Assembly (NCBI RefSeq): GCF_008312895.1
Contig: NZ_VSSP01000018.1
Span: forward strand, 1 to 50,988
Direction: 5' to 3'
Length of the DNA: 50,988 nucleotides
DNA from: Luteimonas suaedae
GTDB lineage: Bacteria; Pseudomonadota; Gammaproteobacteria; Xanthomonadales; Xanthomonadaceae
Each line of letters opens with the position of its first letter. Position 1 is the stretch's first letter. The notes beneath the pieces are model-generated. The model had not been told where the DNA came from and searched no databases. It worked only from the letters and a program-made list of their open reading frames with translations. Below are positions 8,562 through 17,868 of the stretch, in pieces. Position numbers and translations under genes: made by a program.

Positions 8562-9419
8562 ATGATCGAATCCGTCACCGAACTCGATAGCCTGCGCGCA
8601 CGCATCGCCGCCTGGAAGCGAGAAGGCCTGCGCATCGGCTTCGTGCCGACCATGGGCAACCTGCATGCCGGCCACTACTCGTTGGTGCGGCTGGCAAGCG
8701 ATCATGCCGATCGCGTGGTCGCCAGCGTGTTCGTCAACCCCACCCAGTTCGGCCCCGGCGAGGATTTCGAGCGCTACCCCCGCACCCCGGAGCAGGATGC
8801 CGCCGGGCTCGAGGCGGCCGGCTGCGATCTCGTCTGGCAGCCGTCGGTGGAGACCATGTATCCGTTCGGTGCCGAGTACGCGGTGCGCATGCGCGTGCCC
8901 GGCGTCACCGAGGTGCTCGACGGCGCCCATCGCCCCGGTCATTTCGATGGCGTGTGTACGGTGGTGTCGCGGCTGTTCAACCAGGTGCAGCCCGATGTGG
9001 CCGCGTTCGGCCGCAAGGACTACCAGCAGCTGGCGGTGATCCGCCACATGGTCCGCGACCTCGCGTTCCCGTTGCAGCTGCTTGCCGGCGACACCGTGCG
9101 CGAAGCGGACGGTCTGGCGATGAGTTCGCGCAACCAGTACCTGTCGGAGGCGGAACGCAGCGTTGCACCGGAACTGCATCGCGCCCTGCTGGCGATGCGC
9201 GATGCCGCGTGGGCGGGCGAACCGCTGACGTCGGCGGAAGCCGCGGCGCACGCGCGTCTGCAGGCGGCCGGCTTCCAGGTCGACTATGCGGTGATCCGCA
9301 CGCCGGCACTGGCCGAACCGGAGGCCGGCACCGACGGCCCGCGCGTCGCGCTGGTGGCGGCGCGGCTGGGTGCGACGCGGCTGATCGACAACCTCGAGTT
9401 CGAACTGCCGCCCGGCTGA
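8562..9419 (+). CDS. panC: Pantothenate synthetase PanC
   Basis: PanC joins pantoate and beta-alanine with ATP to give pantothenate. The 285-residue protein has the nucleotidyl-transfer signature [12 protein letters not shown] with the HxGH pair at 35 and 38, [32 protein letters not shown] and the KMSKS-equivalent AMSSRNQYL. It sits between panB and panD, so all three steps specific to pantothenate (besides ketopantoate reductase) are together. Confidence 0.97.
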   Translation: MIESVTELDSLRARIAAWKREGLRIGFVPTMGNLHAGHYSLVRLASDHADRVVASVFVNPTQFGPGEDFERYPRTPEQDAAGLEAAGCDLVWQPSVETMYPFGAEYAVRMRVPGVTEVLDGAHRPGHFDGVCTVVSRLFNQVQPDVAAFGRKDYQQLAVIRHMVRDLAFPLQLLAGDTVREADGLAMSSRNQYLSEAERSVAPELHRALLAMRDAAWAGEPLTSAEAAAHARLQAAGFQVDYAVIRTPALAEPEAGTDGPRVALVAARLGATRLIDNLEFELPPG

Positions 9420-9558
9420 GGCGCACGGGAGCGACGGGGTTCTTCGGCGGTTACCTGAACTTGCGCCCAGCCTATGTTGCGATGCAGAAAATCGCCCCTA
9501 TACTTCCGGAATCAGCGGATTTCCGCGCCCTGACTGCCGCGATCCGGCGAGCGATGCC

Positions 9559-9939
9559 ATGCACCTGACCCTGCTCAAAGCCAAGATCCACCGCGCCACG
9601 GTGACCCACGCCGAGCTGCACTACGAGGGCTCGTGCGCGATCGACGCGCGCCTGCTCGAGATCTCCGGCATCCGCGAGTACGAACGGGTGGAGATCTACA
9701 ACATCAACAACGGCGAGCGCTTCGCGACCTATGCGATCCGGGCCGAGCCCGGCAGCGGCACCATCTCGGTCAACGGCGCCGCCGCGCACAAGGCGCAGCC
9801 CGGCGACCTGGTGATCATCTGCGCCTACGGCGCCTGCGACGAGGCCGAGGCCGCGCAGTTCAAGCCGACCCTGGTCTACGTCGACCGCCAGAACCGGCTG
9901 ACCCACACCAACGATTCGATCCCGGCGCAGGCGGCCTGA
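9559..9939 (+). CDS. panD: Aspartate 1-decarboxylase PanD
   Basis: The 126-residue proenzyme supplies beta-alanine to PanC. It self-cleaves between Gly24 and Ser25 in YEGSCAID to form the pyruvoyl cofactor. Lys9, Tyr58-region ([13 protein letters not shown]) and GAAAHK blocks are all present. The pgi start is only two bases beyond the stop, so the genes are probably co-transcribed. Confidence 0.97.
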   Translation: MHLTLLKAKIHRATVTHAELHYEGSCAIDARLLEISGIREYERVEIYNINNGERFATYAIRAEPGSGTISVNGAAAHKAQPGDLVIICAYGACDEAEAAQFKPTLVYVDRQNRLTHTNDSIPAQAA

Positions 9940-9941
9940 GC

Positions 9942-11471
9942 ATGACGGCAGCGCAGCGGCTCACCGGTTCGCTGGCGCCGCACGCGCAGCGCCTGTCCTC
10001 TGTCCGGATCGCCGAGCTGATCGCCGCCGATCCGGCACGCGCCGGCGATCTGTCACTGCGCGTCGGTCCCATTTACGCCAACTTCTCGCGCCAGCGCATC
10101 GACCGCGACGCACTCGATGCGCTGCTGCAGCTGGCCGACACCTGCGCATTGCCGCAGGCGTTCCGCGCGCTGTTCGACGGCGAGCGGGTCAATGTGTCGG
10201 AAGACCGTCCGGCCCTGCACGTCGCGCTGCGCTCGGCACTGGGCGCCGGCGAGGTCGCACGCGACGCGCAGGCGCAGGCTGCGCAGGCGCGCGCGCGGAT
10301 GGCAAAGCTGGTCGACGAGCTGGTCGCCTCCGACGTGACCGACATCGTCAACGTCGGCATCGGCGGCTCCGATCTCGGCCCGCGCCTGGTCGCCGACGCG
10401 CTGAAGGACGCGCACAGCGGACGTTTCCGCGTGCATTTCCTCACCAACGTCGACGGCAGCGATGCGCAGCACACGCTGCGCGGGCTGGATCCCGCGCGCA
10501 CCGCGGCGATCCTGGTGTCGAAGAGTTTCGGCACCCAGGAAACGCTGCTCAACGGCCGGATCCTCAAGGACTGGCTCGGCGGCGGCGAGCGCCTGTACGC
10601 GGTCAGTGCCAACGTGCCGAAGGCGGAAGCGTTCGGTGTCGCGGCCGAACGCGTGCTGCCGATGTGGGACTGGGTGGGCGGACGTTACTCGCTGTGGTCG
10701 GCGGTTGGTTTCGCGATCGCGCTCGCCATCGGCATGCCGCGCTTCGAAGAGCTGCTGGCCGGCGCGGCGGAGATGGACGCGCACGCGCTGCAGGCGGCGC
10801 CCGAACGCAACCTGCCGATCCTGCATGCGCTCTCGGTGGTGTGGAACCGCAACGCGCTCGGCCTGTCGACCCATGCGGTGCTGCCCTACGACGAGCGCCT
10901 GGCGCTGCTGCCGGCCTACCTGCAGCAGCTGGTGATGGAAAGCCTGGGCAAGTCGGTCACGCCGGCCGGGCAGGCCGCCGGCGTGGACACGGTGCCGGTG
11001 CTCTGGGGCGGGGCGGGCACCAACTCGCAGCACAGCTTCTTCCAGGCCCTGCACCAGGGCACGCAGACGGTGCCCGCGGACTTCATCGGCGTGGTCAATC
11101 CCGATCACGCCTACGCCGAGAATCACGCCGCGCTGCTGTCCAACCTGCTGGCGCAGACCGAAGCGCTGGCCAACGGCCACTCGGATGGCGATCCGCAGAA
11201 GACCTATCCCGGCAACCGGCCCTCGACGCTGCTGCTGCTCGACGCGCTCACGCCGGCCTCGCTGGGCGCGCTGATCGCGCTGTACGAGCACAGCGTCTAC
11301 GCGCAGTCGGTGCTGTGGGGCGTCAACGCCTTCGACCAGTGGGGCGTGGAACTGGGCAAGCGCATCGCCGGCGAGCTGTTGCCGGCCGTGCGCGGCGACA
11401 CCACGGAAGTCTCCGACCCCGTCACCCGTGAACTGCTGACCGAGATCTCCCGCCGCCGTTCCGGCGGATGA
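9942..11471 (+). CDS. pgi: Glucose-6-phosphate isomerase Pgi
   Basis: This 509-residue enzyme interconverts glucose-6-phosphate and fructose-6-phosphate. Evidence includes the sugar-phosphate site [37 protein letters not shown], the signature [19 protein letters not shown] with the catalytic His, and the Lys of [13 protein letters not shown] near the C-terminus. The ATG at 9942 is two bases after the panD stop. Its own stop overlaps the GNAT gene start as ATGA (11468-11471). Confidence 0.97.
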   Translation: MTAAQRLTGSLAPHAQRLSSVRIAELIAADPARAGDLSLRVGPIYANFSRQRIDRDALDALLQLADTCALPQAFRALFDGERVNVSEDRPALHVALRSALGAGEVARDAQAQAAQARARMAKLVDELVASDVTDIVNVGIGGSDLGPRLVADALKDAHSGRFRVHFLTNVDGSDAQHTLRGLDPARTAAILVSKSFGTQETLLNGRILKDWLGGGERLYAVSANVPKAEAFGVAAERVLPMWDWVGGRYSLWSAVGFAIALAIGMPRFEELLAGAAEMDAHALQAAPERNLPILHALSVVWNRNALGLSTHAVLPYDERLALLPAYLQQLVMESLGKSVTPAGQAAGVDTVPVLWGGAGTNSQHSFFQALHQGTQTVPADFIGVVNPDHAYAENHAALLSNLLAQTEALANGHSDGDPQKTYPGNRPSTLLLLDALTPASLGALIALYEHSVYAQSVLWGVNAFDQWGVELGKRIAGELLPAVRGDTTEVSDPVTRELLTEISRRRSGG

Positions 11472-11971
11472 GCGACGACGTCCGCATCCGCCATGCCGAG
11501 CCGGGCGATGCCGCCGGGCTGCATGTGCTGTTCTCCGCGCGCGATGCCTACGCCGCGACGCTGCAGCCACCGTTCCCGTCGCAGGCTGCCTGGGAGCAGG
11601 CGCTGGCCGATCCGCCGAAGCACGTGGTGCAGCTGGTCGCGGTCGACGGCGTCGACGGGGAGCTGGCCGGTGCCGCCGGGTTCGAGGTCTTCCGGAATCC
11701 GCGCCGCCGTCACGTCGCCAACCTCGGCATGGCGGTCGCCGCGGCGCGGCAGCGCCGCGGGATCGGCACGCAGCTGCTGCGTGCGGCGATCGACACCGCC
11801 GAGCGCTGGCACGGCGTGCAGCGCCTGGAGCTCGAGGTCTATACCGACAACCCGGCCGGGATCGCGCTGTACGAGAAGCACGGCTTCGTCCGTGAAGGCC
11901 ATGCGCGCGGATACGCGCTGCGTGATGGCGCCTACGCCGACGTCTACCTGATGGCGCGCATCGCACCGTAG
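11468..11971 (+). CDS. GNAT-family N-acetyltransferase
   Basis: The 167-residue protein has the acetyl-CoA binding motif A ([19 protein letters not shown]/QxxGxG) and motif B ([20 protein letters not shown]). The substrate cannot be told from sequence. It overlaps pgi by four bases (ATGA), so it is translationally coupled to central carbon metabolism genes. The stop codon TAG at 11969-11971 is the first part of a REP element (GTAGGAGCG...), so the present 3' end is defined by that repeat. Confidence 0.9.
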   Translation: MSDDVRIRHAEPGDAAGLHVLFSARDAYAATLQPPFPSQAAWEQALADPPKHVVQLVAVDGVDGELAGAAGFEVFRNPRRRHVANLGMAVAAARQRRGIGTQLLRAAIDTAERWHGVQRLELEVYTDNPAGIALYEKHGFVREGHARGYALRDGAYADVYLMARIAP

Positions 11972-12062
11972 GAGCGCGCCGTGCGCGCGTGCTTGCGGCC
12001 TCCGTGCAGCCTGCACACCCGCGTTCGACACCCGCGGCATCGCGGGCGTGGCCCGCTCCTAC
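11968..12062. repeat. GTAG-REP composite, copy A2 (short)
   Basis: A 95-bp inverted pair running from GTAGGAGCGCGCCGTGCGCG to GGCCCGCTCCTAC. The inner segment (GCAGCCTGCACACCCGCGTT...) differs from the long 142-bp composites. The GTAG overlaps the GNAT stop codon. Confidence 0.88.
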
Positions 12063-12090
12063 GAAATGCGGGACGACGCGGCCTGCCGAC

Positions 12091-12193
12091 GTAGGAGCGC
12101 GCCACGCGCGCGATGCCGCGGGTGCTCGCGACCGCCGTGCAGCTCGCACACCCGCATTCGACCCCCCGGCGTCGTGGGCGCCGTCGGAGCTAC
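12091..12193. repeat. GTAG-REP composite, copy A3 (short)
   Basis: A 103-bp element beginning GTAGGAGCGCGCCACGCGCG and ending in a degenerate right arm (GGCGCCGTCGGAGCTAC). Its inner part shares GCAGC..GCACACCCGC with copy A2. The terminal CTAC contributes the TAG stop codon of queG on the minus strand. Confidence 0.85.
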
Positions 12194-13275
12194 GGGCGTT
12201 CGCCGTGGCGCGCCAACGCCCATTGCACATGTTCGCGCACCACGGCGTCCGGCTCATCGGCGCGCGATTGCAGCGCCGCCACGACTGCCGGCGTGGTCGG
12301 TGCGTTGCCCAGCGCCACGGCGATATTGCGCAGCCAGCGCCGGTGGCCGCTGCGGCGGATCGCCGAGCCTTCGGTGCGGCGCAGGAACTCGTCCTCGTCC
12401 CAGGCGAACAGGTCGGCCAGCGTGGCCGTGTCGAGATCGTTGCGGGCGCGGAAGTCCGGCTCGTCGTTGCGCCTGGCGAACTTGTTCCACGGACAGACCA
12501 GCTGGCAGTCGTCGCAGCCGAAGATGCGGTTGCCGATCGCCGGGCGCAGGTCTTCGGGAATGGCGCCGTCGTGCTCGATGGTGAGATAGCTGATGCAGCG
12601 GCGCGCATCGAGCCGATGCGGTGCGGTGATCGCCCCGGTCGGGCAGACGTCGATGCAGCGCGTGCAGCTGCCGCAGTGGGCGCTGGCCGGCGCATCGACC
12701 GGCAGCGGCAGGTCGACATAGAGTTCGCCGAGGAAGAACCAGGAGCCGCCGTCGCGGTCGATCAGGCAGGTGTGCTTGCCGATCCAGCCGAGCCCGGCGT
12801 TGCGCGCCAGCGCGCGCTCGAGCACCGGCGCCGAGTCGACGAACACGCGATGGCCGAACGGGCCGATCTCTTCCGCGACGCGGTCGGCCAGCTTCTGCAG
12901 CCGCTGGCGCATCAGCTTGTGGTAGTCGCGGCCGAGCGCATAGCGGGCGACGTAGGCGCGCTCGCCGTCGGCCAGCGTGCGCCAGCTCTCGTCATCGTCG
13001 TCGCGGCCGTAGTCGAGGCCGACCGAAATCACCCGTACCGTCCCGGGCACCAGTTCCTGCGGCCGCGAGCGCTTGTCGCCGTGCCGGGCCATCCAGTCCA
13101 TCGAGCCGTACAGTCCCCGTGCCAGCCAGTCGCGCAGGTGGGCCTCGTCCTCGCCCAGCTCGATGCCGGCGATGCCGCAGCGCTGGAAACCGGCCTCGCG
13201 CGCGAGCGTGCGGATCCGCGCCGCGAGGGCGGCGGGATCGGCTCGGGGGGCCTGCGTGGGCGCGTGAGAAGGCAT
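12190..13275 (-). CDS. queG: Epoxyqueuosine reductase QueG
   Basis: QueG carries out the last step of queuosine synthesis, reducing epoxyqueuosine in tRNA with cobalamin and two 4Fe-4S clusters. The 361-residue protein has CGSCTRCIDVCPTGAI and CDDCQLVCPWN cluster motifs in its middle, RCISYLTIEHDG between them, and a C-terminal HEAT-like segment (ALGNAPTTPAVVAALQSRAD). The frame extends well upstream, but MPSHAPTQAPRADPAALAARIRTLAREAGF at 13275 fits the family start. The TAG stop codon lies within a REP terminus (CTAC at 12190-12193). Confidence 0.95.
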   Translation of the reverse strand: MPSHAPTQAPRADPAALAARIRTLAREAGFQRCGIAGIELGEDEAHLRDWLARGLYGSMDWMARHGDKRSRPQELVPGTVRVISVGLDYGRDDDDESWRTLADGERAYVARYALGRDYHKLMRQRLQKLADRVAEEIGPFGHRVFVDSAPVLERALARNAGLGWIGKHTCLIDRDGGSWFFLGELYVDLPLPVDAPASAHCGSCTRCIDVCPTGAITAPHRLDARRCISYLTIEHDGAIPEDLRPAIGNRIFGCDDCQLVCPWNKFARRNDEPDFRARNDLDTATLADLFAWDEDEFLRRTEGSAIRRSGHRRWLRNIAVALGNAPTTPAVVAALQSRADEPDAVVREHVQWALARHGERP

Positions 13276-13556
13276 CCGACAAGTGTAGAGCGGTCGCCAT
13301 TCATCGCCCCCCGCCAGAGGAGTTGCCGCCTGACTGCGATTCAGGACGGCCGCTCTGGCGATGCCGCGGTTGAGCATGAAGTTTTGCCCACGGTCAACGT
13401 GGATCGGTGCGGAAATGCATTGGTCGGCGGTCGACCTGTCCGTGTTCATCCGCGTTGATCCGTGACTGAACCAGTCAATGGGCCGCGCCGCGGGTGGCCG
13501 CCCGGCACCGAGCCCGGAAAGCGGCAGGGACGACGCGCGCAGGTAGAATCCGGCCG
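13276..13556. other. Divergent intergenic region queG/nnr with a repeat
   Basis: This 281-bp region should hold both divergent promoters. At about 13438-13466 it contains CCGTGTTCATCCGCGTTGAT followed by CCGTG, related to the panB-panC repeat. No small gene is convincing. Confidence 0.5.
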
Positions 13557-15050
13557 ATGAACACGGCCCGCCCGCGCGACCCCGAGCCCCTGTACGACAG
13601 CGCGGCATTGCGCGCGATCGAGGCCGCCGCGACCGCGCACCTGGGCGGCGACGCCTTCGAGCTGATGCGGCGCGCCGGGCAGGCGGCCTGGCGCGAACTG
13701 CTGCGGCGCTGGCCGCAGGCGCAGCGGATCGTAGTGGTCTGCGGACCCGGCAACAACGGCGGCGACGGTTACGTGCTGGCACGGCATGCGTTCGATTCCG
13801 GGCGCGAGGTGTGCGTGGTGCGGCTCGAGGCGCATGCGCCGCGGGGCGGGTTGGCGCAGCATGCCTGCGCGGCCTACCGCGACGGCGGCGGTCGCATCGA
13901 GCGCTACGACGGCGCGCTTCCGGCGGCCGACGTGCTGGTCGATGCGCTGTTCGGCATCGGCCTGTCGCGTGCGCCGGACGAACCCTGCGGTGCATTGATC
14001 GACGCGATCAACGCCGCACCGGCGCCGGTGCTGGCGCTGGACGCGCCCAGCGGCATCGACGCCGACAGCGGCAGCGCGCCGGGCAAGGCGATCCGCGCCG
14101 AGGCGACGCTGCAGTTCATCGCCGCGCATGCGGGACTTTATACCGGCGATGCACTGGACCATGGCGGCGCGCTGTCGCTGGCGGGCCTCGACGTGCCCGG
14201 GGACGTGCTGGTGCAGGTCAAACCTGTCGCCGGCTGCCTGCGCGCGGAGGATCTTCCGGCGCGGTTCCGGCCGCGCCCGCGCAACAGCCACAAGGGCCGC
14301 TCCGGCCACGTGCTGTGCATCGGCGGCGACGCCGGCAAGGGCGGTGCGGTCATGCTGGCGGCCGAGGCGGCGCTGCGCTGCGGCGCCGGGCTGGTCAGCG
14401 TGGCCACGCGTGCCGAGCACGTCGCGGCGTTGCTGGCGCGGCGGCCCGAGGCGATGGTGCAGGCGGTCGAATCCGCCACGGTGCCGCCGCCGTTGTTCCA
14501 ACGTGCCGACGTGCTGGCCGTCGGTCCCGGGCTGGGCGAAGGCGAGTGGGGCGCTGCACTGCACGCCGCGGCCCTGGCCTGCGGCAAGCCGCTGGTCCTC
14601 GATGCCGATGCGCTCAACCTGCTGGCGCGCAACGCGCAGTCGCCGCCCGCCGGCACGGTGCTGACGCCGCACCCGGGCGAAGCGGCGCGGCTGCTCGGCA
14701 TCTCCGGCAGCGAGGTGCAGGCCAACCGCTTCGCCGCCGCGCATCTGCTGTGCGCGTGTTTCGGCTGCGCGGTGGTGCTCAAGGGGGCCGGCAGCGTGGT
14801 CGCGGCGCCGGGCGAACTGCCGCAGGTGATCGCCGCCGGCAATCCCGGCCTGGCGGTCGGCGGCACCGGCGACGTGCTCACCGGCTGCATCGCCGCGCTG
14901 CGTGCCCAGGGCTTTTCCGCCTTCGATGCCGCCGCCACCGGCGCGCTGCTGCATGCCGCCGCCGGCGACCTGGCGGCGCAGGCCGGCGGCGAGCGCGGCC
15001 TGTTGCCCTCGGACCTGTTCGAACCGCTGCGGCGGCTGGTCAACCCATGA
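13557..15050 (+). CDS. nnr: Bifunctional NAD(P)H-hydrate epimerase/dehydratase Nnr
   Basis: The 497-residue protein repairs hydrated NADH and NADPH. The N-terminal YjeF_N epimerase domain (about 1-215) has VVVCGPGNNGGDGYVLAR and LALDAPSGIDADSG. The C-terminal ribokinase-like dehydratase domain (about 235-490) has LTPHPGEAARLLG and the signature GNPGLAVGGTGDVLTG. The start at 13557 (MNTARPRDPEPLYDSAALRAIE) fits the family. Its stop overlaps tsaE as ATGA, the conserved nnr-tsaE-amiC order of gammaproteobacteria. Confidence 0.96.
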   Translation: MNTARPRDPEPLYDSAALRAIEAAATAHLGGDAFELMRRAGQAAWRELLRRWPQAQRIVVVCGPGNNGGDGYVLARHAFDSGREVCVVRLEAHAPRGGLAQHACAAYRDGGGRIERYDGALPAADVLVDALFGIGLSRAPDEPCGALIDAINAAPAPVLALDAPSGIDADSGSAPGKAIRAEATLQFIAAHAGLYTGDALDHGGALSLAGLDVPGDVLVQVKPVAGCLRAEDLPARFRPRPRNSHKGRSGHVLCIGGDAGKGGAVMLAAEAALRCGAGLVSVATRAEHVAALLARRPEAMVQAVESATVPPPLFQRADVLAVGPGLGEGEWGAALHAAALACGKPLVLDADALNLLARNAQSPPAGTVLTPHPGEAARLLGISGSEVQANRFAAAHLLCACFGCAVVLKGAGSVVAAPGELPQVIAAGNPGLAVGGTGDVLTGCIAALRAQGFSAFDAAATGALLHAAAGDLAAQAGGERGLLPSDLFEPLRRLVNP

Positions 15051-15547
15051 GCGGCGCCGAACGCCTGTACCTGCCCGACGAAGCGGCGACGCAGGCGCTC
15101 GCCCGCGCGTTGGCGGCCACGCAGCCCGCGCCCGCGGTGGTGTATCTGCGCGGCGACCTCGGCGCCGGCAAGTCGACCCTGGCGCGTGCCTGGCTGCGGG
15201 CGCTGGGCGTGATCGGCACGGTCCGCAGCCCCACCTATACCCTGGTCGAGCGCTACCCGCTGGGCGCGGCGGGCGAGGCCCTGCACCTGGATCTCTACCG
15301 GATCGGCGAGGCCGGCGAACTGGAGTTCCTGGGGCTGGACGAGGTGCCGGCGGCATTGTGGCTGGTGGAATGGCCCGAGCGCGGCGCCGGGGCGCTGCCG
15401 CCACCGGATCTGGAGGTGGCGCTGGAGATCGCCGGCCCCGGCCGTAGCGCGCGGCTGTTGGGCCATGGACCGCGGGGAGCCGCCTGGCTGTCGGCGCCGG
15501 TGCTCGCCGACCTGGTACGCGAGTTGCGGCCGCTTCCTGAACCGTGA
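15047..15547 (+). CDS. tsaE: tRNA threonylcarbamoyladenosine synthesis ATPase TsaE
   Basis: The 166-residue P-loop protein acts with TsaB, TsaC/D to form t6A37 in ANN-decoding tRNAs. It has Walker A GDLGAGKST (36-44), the switch-like VRSPTYTLVERY and LHLDLYRI, and LVEWPER. It overlaps nnr by four bases (ATGA). The tail, from about residue 135, is longer than a minimal TsaE and of unknown role. Confidence 0.95.
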   Translation: MSGAERLYLPDEAATQALARALAATQPAPAVVYLRGDLGAGKSTLARAWLRALGVIGTVRSPTYTLVERYPLGAAGEALHLDLYRIGEAGELEFLGLDEVPAALWLVEWPERGAGALPPPDLEVALEIAGPGRSARLLGHGPRGAAWLSAPVLADLVRELRPLPEP

Positions 15548-15628
15548 CCGTAGGAAGGGCTGCCAGGCCACGGATTTCAAAGGAAAAAGTGCTTGCAAAG
15601 AATGCGCCTTGGTGCTTGACTAGCGGCC

Positions 15629-17113
15629 ATGCGCGTACGGGGAGCCCGTCTTCAGGAAATCCTGCTCGGTCTGGCACTGCTGGCCGGGCTGCTCTGGAGC
15701 GTGGCCGAAGCGTCTGAAATCAAGCACTTGCGCCTGGATACCGGCGCTACCGGCACCCGCGCCGAGCTGGCGCTGGCGAAAGAAACCGAATTCAAGGTCA
15801 TCACCCTCGCAAACCCCGATCGGCTGGTGATCGACCTGCCAGGTACCGCACTGGGCAGCGGCGTCAAGCTGCCGGCCCCCGCGGGGCTGGTGCGCGCCGT
15901 GCGCAGCGGCCAACCGGAGCCGGGCGTGACCCGCATCGTGTTCGACCTGGCCGAGCCGGTGGCCGCGCTCGGCCCGAGGTTCGAGCCCGGCGCCGACGGC
16001 GTGCGCCTGGTGGTGGAGTGGCCGGGCGACAGCGGCGGCAGCGATCCGATCGCACGCGTGATCGCGCAGGTATCCGAGACGCCGCCCGAAACCGCCGCGC
16101 CCGCCGCACGCGTCGATCCCGCCGCGGCCTCGAGCGCGGCCACGACGCGCCTGATCTCCGGCATTGCCGCCGCCGTGACGCCCTCGAATCCGGCACCGGC
16201 GCCGGCCTCGGCCTCGGCATCGACGGCGCCACCGCCACCCTCGGGCAATCCGACGCCGCAATCACCGGCCCCGGCCGCGTCCACGAACGAACCCGCGCCT
16301 CGCCAGGCGCAGGCGGTTCCGCCGCCGCGCCCGCCGCCGTCCACCGCGGGGATGCGTCCACTGGTCATCGCCATCGATCCCGGACATGGCGGACAGGATC
16401 CGGGGGCGGTCGGGCCGACCGGCAAGCGCGAGAAGGACATCACCCTGGCGATCGCGCGCGAGCTGGGCCGGCAGATCGATGCCACGCCCGGGCTCAAGTC
16501 GTATCTCACCCGCGATGGTGACGTGTTCATCCCGCTCAACCGCCGCGCCCAGCTGGCGCGCGAGGCCGGCGCCGACATGTTCATCTCGATCCATGCCGAT
16601 GCCGCGCACAACCGCAACGCCAAGGGCTCCTCGGTGTACGTGCTGTCGCTGCGCGGCGCGTCCTCGCAGCGTGCGCGCTGGCTCGCCGACAAGGAGAACG
16701 CGGCCGACCTGATCGGCGGCGTGCGCCTGCAGGAAGCCGACGACACCCTGGCCTCGGTGCTGCTGGATCTCACCCAGAGCGGGCAGATGAAGGCGTCCGA
16801 GGATGCCGGCAGCCACATCCTCGACGGCCTCAAGCGCATCGGCAACAACCACAAGCCGCACATCGAGCGCGCCAACTTCGCCGTGCTGCGCACCTCGGAC
16901 ATGCCGGCGATGCTGGTGGAGACCGCCTTCCTGTCCAACCCGGACGAGGAAAAGCGGCTGATCGATCCGAAGTTCCAGCGCACGGTGGCGCGCGCGGTAC
17001 TCGACGGCGTCAACACCTATTTCTCCGCGCAACCGCCGCCGGGCACGCTGTATGCCGCACGCGCCGCCGCGGCGAACGGCAGCGGCGGCGTCGCGGGCGG
17101 CGGCAGCCCGTAG
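15629..17113 (+). CDS. amiC: N-acetylmuramoyl-L-alanine amidase AmiC (AMIN + Amidase_3)
   Basis: This 494-residue periplasmic enzyme cleaves the amide between MurNAc and the peptide stem during cell separation. It has an N-terminal hydrophobic signal (about 10-28), an AMIN domain (about 30-130), a 100-residue Pro/Ala-rich linker, and an Amidase_3 domain (about 245-475) with zinc motifs IDPGHGGQDPGA, SIHADAAHN and catalytic Glu in MLVETAFLSNPDEE. The gene order nnr-tsaE-amiC-mutL is the E. coli order. A long repeat-filled gap separates it from mutL. Confidence 0.96.
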   Translation: MRVRGARLQEILLGLALLAGLLWSVAEASEIKHLRLDTGATGTRAELALAKETEFKVITLANPDRLVIDLPGTALGSGVKLPAPAGLVRAVRSGQPEPGVTRIVFDLAEPVAALGPRFEPGADGVRLVVEWPGDSGGSDPIARVIAQVSETPPETAAPAARVDPAAASSAATTRLISGIAAAVTPSNPAPAPASASASTAPPPPSGNPTPQSPAPAASTNEPAPRQAQAVPPPRPPPSTAGMRPLVIAIDPGHGGQDPGAVGPTGKREKDITLAIARELGRQIDATPGLKSYLTRDGDVFIPLNRRAQLAREAGADMFISIHADAAHNRNAKGSSVYVLSLRGASSQRARWLADKENAADLIGGVRLQEADDTLASVLLDLTQSGQMKASEDAGSHILDGLKRIGNNHKPHIERANFAVLRTSDMPAMLVETAFLSNPDEEKRLIDPKFQRTVARAVLDGVNTYFSAQPPPGTLYAARAAAANGSGGVAGGGSP

Positions 17114-17288
17114 CGACACATGCTTCCCCTGGGCTGCCGGACCGGCCCCGTCTCCCGCGTGATGAAGCCTCCCGCGCCCCGGGCGCGTCTCCCTTGCGGT
17201 GAAGCCTCCCACGCCCCGGCCCCGTCTCCCGCGTGCTTGAAGTCCCCCGCAACGTCATCCCGGCGCAGGCCGGGATCCAGCGACTCTT

Positions 17289-17400
17289 GGCCCATGTTGC
17301 GAGGTGCCGACTCGCGGCCGCACGGCAATCAGCGGTTTTCGTGCATGGCCCTGGCTGCAGGGGCGCGGGCTCTGGATCCCGGCCTACGCCGGGATGACGG
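17289..17400 (+). repeat. 112-bp exact direct repeat, copy 1
   Basis: It is identical over 112 bp to 17648-17759 (offset 359). It begins GGCCCATGTTGCGAGGTGCC and ends in the palindrome GCCTACGCCGGGATGACGG. Exact identity implies recent duplication or gene conversion. Confidence 0.93.
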
Positions 17401-17647
17401 TGAATGCACTGACGGTCGGGAACACATGCGTGCTCCGCTATCAGCACGGCTCGCGGCGCGAGATGCAGACTTGCGGTCGCACGACAATCGGAAGTGTCCG
17501 TACAGGCACCAGCTGTCGGACGGATCGAAGCCCGTCTCCCGCGTGATGAAGCCTCCCGCGCCGTCATCCCGGCGCAGGCCGGGATCCAGTGCCCTATGAA
17601 GCCTCCCGCGCCGTCATCCCGGCGCAGGCCGGGATCCAGTGCCTTTC

Positions 17648-17759
17648 GGCCCATGTTGCGAGGTGCCGACTCGCGGCCGCACGGCAATCAGCGGTTTTCG
17701 TGCATGGCCCTGGCTGCAGGGGCGCGGGCTCTGGATCCCGGCCTACGCCGGGATGACGG
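17648..17759 (+). repeat. 112-bp exact direct repeat, copy 2
   Basis: Second copy of the element at 17289-17400. Unlike copy 1 it is followed by two further partial tandem copies of its end (CCTACGCCGGGATGACGG and GTGCGCCGGGATGATGG). Confidence 0.93.
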
Positions 17760-17868
17760 CCTACGCCGGGATGACGGTGTGCGCCGGGATGATGGTGAAT
17801 GCGCTGACAGTCGGGCACGCACGGGACGCTCCCGTTATCATCACGGTTGACCCATTCCGCCGCCGCCC

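Larger units (their letters stand above)
17114..17868. repeat. Repeat-filled gap amiC-mutL ('GTCATCCCGGCG' palindromes)
   Basis: No gene is supported in these 755 bp. GTCATCCCGGCGCAGGCCGG palindromes (each continuing GATCCAG) start at 17254, 17563 and 17613, with inverted CTGGATCCCGGCCTACGCCG forms ending at 17400 and 17759 and truncated GCCGGGATGACGG pieces up to about 17790. The segment 17289-17400 is repeated exactly at 17648-17759. CGTGATGAAGCCTCCCGCG also recurs (about 17157 and 17542). The mutL promoter must lie within or after this block. Confidence 0.9.

Noticed and set aside
10053..12719. 888-codon frame on the minus strand across pgi, GNAT and queG
   Set aside because: It crosses three well-supported genes and two repeats, and its product is biased and motif-free.
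13446..15677. 743-codon minus-strand frame opposite nnr-tsaE
   Set aside because: Shadow of the plus-strand genes, with no family features.
17114..17868. Possible CRISPR array in the amiC-mutL gap
   Set aside because: Repeats vary in length and orientation and spacing is irregular. No cas genes are near. They are palindromic intergenic repeats.
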